Assembly (NCBI GenBank): GCA_937926025.1
Contig: CALANQ010000299.1
Span: 1 to 24,546, forward strand
Reading direction: 5' to 3'
Length of the DNA: 24,546 bases
From: an uncultured Acidimicrobiales bacterium
GTDB lineage: Bacteria; Actinomycetota; Acidimicrobiia; Acidimicrobiales; Iamiaceae
Every line of letters begins with the position of its first letter. The first letter of the stretch is position 1. Under the pieces are notes generated by a model. The model was not told where the DNA came from. It saw only the letters and a list, made by a program, of their open reading frames with translations, and made no database searches. This document shows positions 20,452 through 24,546 of the stretch, in pieces. The translations under genes and the position numbers were made by a program.

Positions 20452-23400
20452 CTACCGGGTCCGGTTGAAGTACTCGTTGCTGCTGGCCAGCTCCAGGGCC
20501 AGGGCGATGTCGCCCTTCGTCTTGATGACGTTGGCCCAGTAGGCGCGGCCGCTGGGGTCCGGGTTCCGGTGCAGGAAGTGCTGGTACAGCGCCGTCACCC
20601 GGAGGAGGCGGCTCTCCTCGGACTGGTAGATGCTGTTGGCCACGCTGTCGCGGCGCCCGCCGTTGGCGAGGTAGGCCGTGTAGTTGGTGACCTCGGTCGC
20701 GGTGGGCGACCGGTCCAGCAGCACCTGGTGGGCCCGGGTGATGAAGCCCGAGGGGGTGGCGCCGGCCTTGTTGTAGAACTCGTTCGACGCGGTGATCGAG
20801 TTCACCAGACCGGTCTCGCTCAGGCCGGTCCGCAGCTTGCCGATCCAGTAGGTGCGGCCCGAGGGATCGGGGGCCCGACCGAGGATCTGCTCGTAGCGGG
20901 TGTCGACCTCGTGGCCGAGGTACTCGTTCGACGTGGCCAGCCCCAGCGTGAACTTCCGGCGGGACAACGAGCCGTTGCTCAGGGCCGTGCGGTTCTTCGC
21001 CAGCTCCGTCGCCGTGGGCTTGCGGCCGAGGAAGTCCTCGTAGGACCGGGTGATGAAGGCGTCCAGCCCGGTGACCGGCGGGGCCCCGACCGCGATGGCG
21101 GACTCCACCACCGTGGTGCCGTGCACGTCGGGCGACGTGATCTCGGAGTGGACGACGCCCGCACCTTGCGCCTTGCCCTTCACCGTCAGGTTGAGGGTGT
21201 AGCTGTCACCGGGGATGGGATCGCTGCTCTCCACGAAGAAGTCCGTGGGGAGCGGGTCGGCCTCCGGGTCCCAGCCGTCGCCGTCGCCCAGCTCGTTCTG
21301 GACGCCGACGGTGGCCAGCGGGTCTCCGGGGGCCTGCTCCACGCCGCTCGAGTTGGGGATGTTGGCGGGGTCGTAGTCGATGGTGATGTCCTGCGTGCCG
21401 TTCAGGCCCAGCCACACCTGCGCCACCTTGGTGTCGCCGTGGCTGGAGTCGCCGTCGCAGCAGTCGGTGAGGCGGGTCTCGATCACCAGCCAGGCATCGC
21501 CCGTGTCGTCGTCGCTGAAGAGCGCGGCGTAGACGCCGAGCGGCGCTTCGCCGGCCGGGGTGCCGGTGTCGCCGGCGAGGTCCGACCAGTACGGCGCGAT
21601 GACGTTGTTCGGCGGGGCCGCGTCGGGCGACTCCTGCGGCGGGCAGCACACGTCGTCGGCCGACGTGGCGGGCCCGACGACCAGGTAGCCGTTCGAGTTC
21701 ACGTTGATCTCGCTGTACGACTGGCCGTTGTAGACGAACGAGCCGAAGCCGGTGTACTGGATGAACTCCTCGTCGCCGATGGGGTCGGCGGGGATGTCGT
21801 TCGCCAGCTCCACGTAGCCCTCGAACCCGTCCTGGGGAGACAGGGCCGGCACGCCGGGCTGGCGGCCGGCGAGCTCGGCGTCACCAGCGGCTTCGACGCC
21901 GTTGCTGTCGCCGTTGCTGCCGGTGATCTGGAGCTTGTCGTTGACCGACGCCGCCACGTGGGCGGTGGTGTCGGCGAACGAGGCGTTCTGCACCGTCACG
22001 TCGCAGGAGGTGGAGGCGCCGTAGGCGAGGGTGGCCTGGCCGCAGTTGCTGGTGGCGGTGATGGCGCCCTGGGTGGGGATCCACGCGACCGGCAGGTGCA
22101 GCGGGGTGCGGTTCGGCGCCACCAGGTCGATCTGGCCGAACTGCTGCTCGCCCAGGTGCCCTGCGGTGGTGATGGTGAACGTCACGTCCTTGCTCTGACC
22201 CGCAGCGATGGTGAAGCTGCTGGGCGATGCGGTGATGGTGCTGCCGTCGGGGGCAGTCGCCGCCACCCGGTAGGTGGCGGTGCCGCCGCCCACGTTGGTG
22301 AAGGTCCGCACCGTGGTCTCCCGCCCGGGCATGACCGGGGCGTTGATCGACGGGATGTTGAGGTCGATCGCGTTGACCGTGCCCGTGAGGTCGAAGAAGT
22401 CCTCGGCGTCCTCATCGAGGGTCAGGCCGGGGTTCGACGCCTTGGCGATGTCGATGCGGCCGGCGCCCATGTCGAACGGGTCGGCGGGGGTCGACTCGTC
22501 CTCCTTGACCACGGCCGTGGTGGCGGTGGTCATCAGGGCGGACTTGATCTGGCCGGGCGTCCAGTCGGGGTGCGCGGCCTTCAGCAGGAGGCCGGCGCCG
22601 GCGACGTGGGGCCCGGACATGGACGTGCCGGCGATGGCCATGAAGTACTCGCCTTCGGGGCCGAGGCCGGGCTCGTCGAGCACCGGGGTGTTGCCGGCGA
22701 GGATCTGCACGCCAGGGGCGGTGATGTCGGGCTTGATGACCTGCCCGGCGGGGCCGCGCGACGAGAACGCCGCCATCACGTCACCCGTGCCGGTGGTCTT
22801 CGCACCGGGGGTGAACGTGGCGGTGACGGGGCCGTGGGCGGCCACGAAGGCCAGGAAGTCGGTGCCGTCGGCCAGGTGCACGGCCGGGACCCAGTGGTTG
22901 TCGGTCTCGGTGTCGGCCAGCGTCGGGTTGTAGAGGATCATGCCCTCGGCCCCGCCGAGGTGGAGGTTGTAGCCCTTCTCGATGCGGCCGTTGCCGCCGC
23001 GCTCGCAGGCCACGATCATCCCGTCGAACGTGTCGGGGGCCGGGGGCTCCTCGTCGCAGAGCTCGGCGCCATAGCCGGCCACGTCCTGGGCCAGGACCAC
23101 CGGGGTGTCGGTGTCGACGCCGTCGGTGATGGAGGCGCCGGACAGCTCGAGGGTGGCGTCGTCGTCGCCGGTGAGCGACAGCGTGGACTCGAACGCCCGG
23201 CTCTGGGTGGAGGCGGCGACCGAGGTGACCCACGGCGACAGGTGGTTGGCGGTGGAGGCGCCGGGGCCGTCGTTGCCGGCGGACGAGGCGACGAACACGC
23301 CGGCGTCGTAGGCGTCGAGGAACGCCAGCTCGACGGGGTCGGTCAACGGGTCGACGCCGCCGCTGATGGAGAAGTTGATGACGTCGGCGCCGTCGAGGAT

Positions 23401-24477
23401 GGACTGGCCGACGGCGTCGGCGGAGTCGCTGGAGAAGCAGCCCTGCAGGCCGCAGACCTTGTACTCGACGACCGCCGCCCCGGGGGCGAGGCCGGAGATG
23501 GTGCCTCGGTCGACGCCCAGTGGGTCGGCGTGCTCGACGATGCCGCCGGCCGCCGTGGAGGTGGTGTGGGTGCCGTGGCCGTCGCTGTCGCGTGCGGTGT
23601 CGCCGAAGGTCTCCGGGTCCTGGACCGAGTTGTAGGTCTCCAGGAAGCCGTAGCCGCCGACGAGCTTGTTGTTGCACTCGAACGGGTCGTCCTCGGCCGT
23701 CAGCGGGTTGTCACCGAAGTTGCAGTCGATGGCACCGCCGCCGGGCCGCTCGGGTGCGGCCGGGAGGTCGGGGTTGCCGTCGAACGACGGGTGCTCGGGC
23801 CACACGCCCGAGTCCAGGTCGGCGAACAGGACGCCGGCACCAGCGGTGGACTGGCCGCCGAGCGTCTGCCACACGGGCGGGGCGTCGACGAACTCGGGGC
23901 TGGAGTCGGTGAGCTTCCTGTTGAGAGCGTCCTCCTGCACGGCGACGACGCCGGGCACGGACAGCAGCTGCTTGGCCTGGTTGGCGGGCACCACCATGGC
24001 GACGCCGCCGTAGACGACGCGCAGGCTGGTGCCGAGGCGGGCCGCGGGCACGGCCCGCTTCACCGCGGCGTTGATAGCCCGCTCCTTGGTGGCCACCTGG
24101 CGGGCGTAGGACCCGGTGGTGGCGTCGCCCTGGGTGAGGGGGCGGCCGGTGGCGGACGGCGACGTGGCCGGAGCGCCGCCGGGCTCACCGCGGTAGGTGG
24201 CGATGGAGTCGTAGTCGTACTTCACGACCACCGGCACCGGCGTGGCGTCGGTGCGGGCCAGCAGGTCCGGGTCGGACTCGGCCAGCCGGCTGGTGCGCGA
24301 CTTGGCGACGACCTGGCGTCCCGAGGCGTCGAGCTTCGTGCCGGTGAGCTGCGACCGATCCGGCTTGGCCGGTGGATCCTGGGCGGCTCGGGCGCCGGCC
24401 GGTGGGGCCAGCGCTCCGAGGGTGAGCAGACCGGTGATGCAGGCGGCGATGGCCGCCCGACGTCGGGACAGGTGCAC
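20452..24477 (-). CDS. Secreted subtilisin-family (S8) protease with PA domain and DUF4214 tail
   Basis: This 1341-residue precursor begins with a signal peptide (about 1-32, ending ARA). An inhibitor I9-like propeptide lies at about 50-185. The S8 catalytic domain has Asp222 in DLDSGVWPEH, His301 in DGHGTHTT and Ser619 in GTSMSGPH. A protease-associated (PA) insert lies near 455-560. After the protease come an Fn3-like region (about 690-790), beta-rich domains including one with a Cys-Cys pair on each side (CCPP and DCCDGD), and four DUF4214 units from about 1138 to the end. Such enzymes degrade extracellular proteins; the DUF4214 part may bind surface glycan or S-layer, which is inference. 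The start is GTG at 24477. No LPxTG-type signal is present. Confidence 0.93.
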   Translation of the reverse strand: MHLSRRRAAIAACITGLLTLGALAPPAGARAAQDPPAKPDRSQLTGTKLDASGRQVVAKSRTSRLAESDPDLLARTDATPVPVVVKYDYDSIATYRGEPGGAPATSPSATGRPLTQGDATTGSYARQVATKERAINAAVKRAVPAARLGTSLRVVYGGVAMVVPANQAKQLLSVPGVVAVQEDALNRKLTDSSPEFVDAPPVWQTLGGQSTAGAGVLFADLDSGVWPEHPSFDGNPDLPAAPERPGGGAIDCNFGDNPLTAEDDPFECNNKLVGGYGFLETYNSVQDPETFGDTARDSDGHGTHTTSTAAGGIVEHADPLGVDRGTISGLAPGAAVVEYKVCGLQGCFSSDSADAVGQSILDGADVINFSISGGVDPLTDPVELAFLDAYDAGVFVASSAGNDGPGASTANHLSPWVTSVAASTQSRAFESTLSLTGDDDATLELSGASITDGVDTDTPVVLAQDVAGYGAELCDEEPPAPDTFDGMIVACERGGNGRIEKGYNLHLGGAEGMILYNPTLADTETDNHWVPAVHLADGTDFLAFVAAHGPVTATFTPGAKTTGTGDVMAAFSSRGPAGQVIKPDITAPGVQILAGNTPVLDEPGLGPEGEYFMAIAGTSMSGPHVAGAGLLLKAAHPDWTPGQIKSALMTTATTAVVKEDESTPADPFDMGAGRIDIAKASNPGLTLDEDAEDFFDLTGTVNAIDLNIPSINAPVMPGRETTVRTFTNVGGGTATYRVAATAPDGSTITASPSSFTIAAGQSKDVTFTITTAGHLGEQQFGQIDLVAPNRTPLHLPVAWIPTQGAITATSNCGQATLAYGASTSCDVTVQNASFADTTAHVAASVNDKLQITGSNGDSNGVEAAGDAELAGRQPGVPALSPQDGFEGYVELANDIPADPIGDEEFIQYTGFGSFVYNGQSYSEINVNSNGYLVVGPATSADDVCCPPQESPDAAPPNNVIAPYWSDLAGDTGTPAGEAPLGVYAALFSDDDTGDAWLVIETRLTDCCDGDSSHGDTKVAQVWLGLNGTQDITIDYDPANIPNSSGVEQAPGDPLATVGVQNELGDGDGWDPEADPLPTDFFVESSDPIPGDSYTLNLTVKGKAQGAGVVHSEITSPDVHGTTVVESAIAVGAPPVTGLDAFITRSYEDFLGRKPTATELAKNRTALSNGSLSRRKFTLGLATSNEYLGHEVDTRYEQILGRAPDPSGRTYWIGKLRTGLSETGLVNSITASNEFYNKAGATPSGFITRAHQVLLDRSPTATEVTNYTAYLANGGRRDSVANSIYQSEESRLLRVTALYQHFLHRNPDPSGRAYWANVIKTKGDIALALELASSNEYFNRTR

Positions 24478-24546
24478 GATGGCCCTCGTTTCGTCGGGCT
24501 GTCGACCAGGTGGTCGGCAGGGGTGGGGGGAGCGCCCGGCGGCCGA

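Overview
The window is very GC-rich, with almost all third codon positions G or C and many GTG starts. It looks like chromosomal DNA of an actinobacterium. The mix of a SARP/BTAD-ATPase regulator, an EphG-type epoxide hydrolase, TAnnnT promoters placed 6-7 nt before start codons, and a DUF4214-tailed secreted protease suggests the class Acidimicrobiia; that placement is inference. I see no RNA genes, CRISPR array, transposase or phage gene. Genes are tightly packed and no gene-free stretch exceeds about 130 bases.

Region 1 (1-11221) reads as a cell-surface glycan locus. On the plus strand come a sortase-fold membrane protein whose catalytic His and Cys are both Ser, a family 2 glycosyltransferase and a PAPS-type sulfotransferase. 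A minus-strand membrane-anchored hypothetical protein follows. Then comes a translationally coupled plus-strand trio: a GT4 glycosyltransferase, a GT-C-like polytopic membrane protein and a DUF1616-like membrane protein. On the minus strand are a polysaccharide flippase and two GT4 glycosyltransferases. Together these could assemble, sulfate and export a surface polysaccharide or glycolipid. The flippase frame runs 215 bp into the next gene, which hints at a lost stop codon.

Region 2 (11349-16418) holds a limonene-epoxide-hydrolase-like protein with a full set of active-site residues, a gamma-glutamyl-GABA hydrolase-type glutamine amidotransferase, a 1119-residue SARP/AAA regulator on the minus strand, and a divergent small membrane protein.

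Region 3 (16538-18563) is a three-gene plus-strand operon resembling Bacillus khtSTU: a small TTG-started membrane protein, a KhtT-like RCK_C regulator and a CPA2 cation:proton antiporter.

Region 4 (18576-24477) holds a GDSL/SGNH lipoprotein (minus), a PilZ-like protein (plus), an NTF2-like protein (plus) ending in a strong hairpin, and a 1341-residue secreted subtilase (minus). The subtilase has a PA insert and a C-terminal tail of four DUF4214 units in an A-B-A-B duplication.

The most unusual items are the double-Ser pseudo-sortase in a sulfated-glycan locus, the khtSTU-like operon with an unfamiliar membrane partner, the duplicated DUF4214 tail, three candidate leaderless promoters of near-identical geometry, and the flippase overlap.
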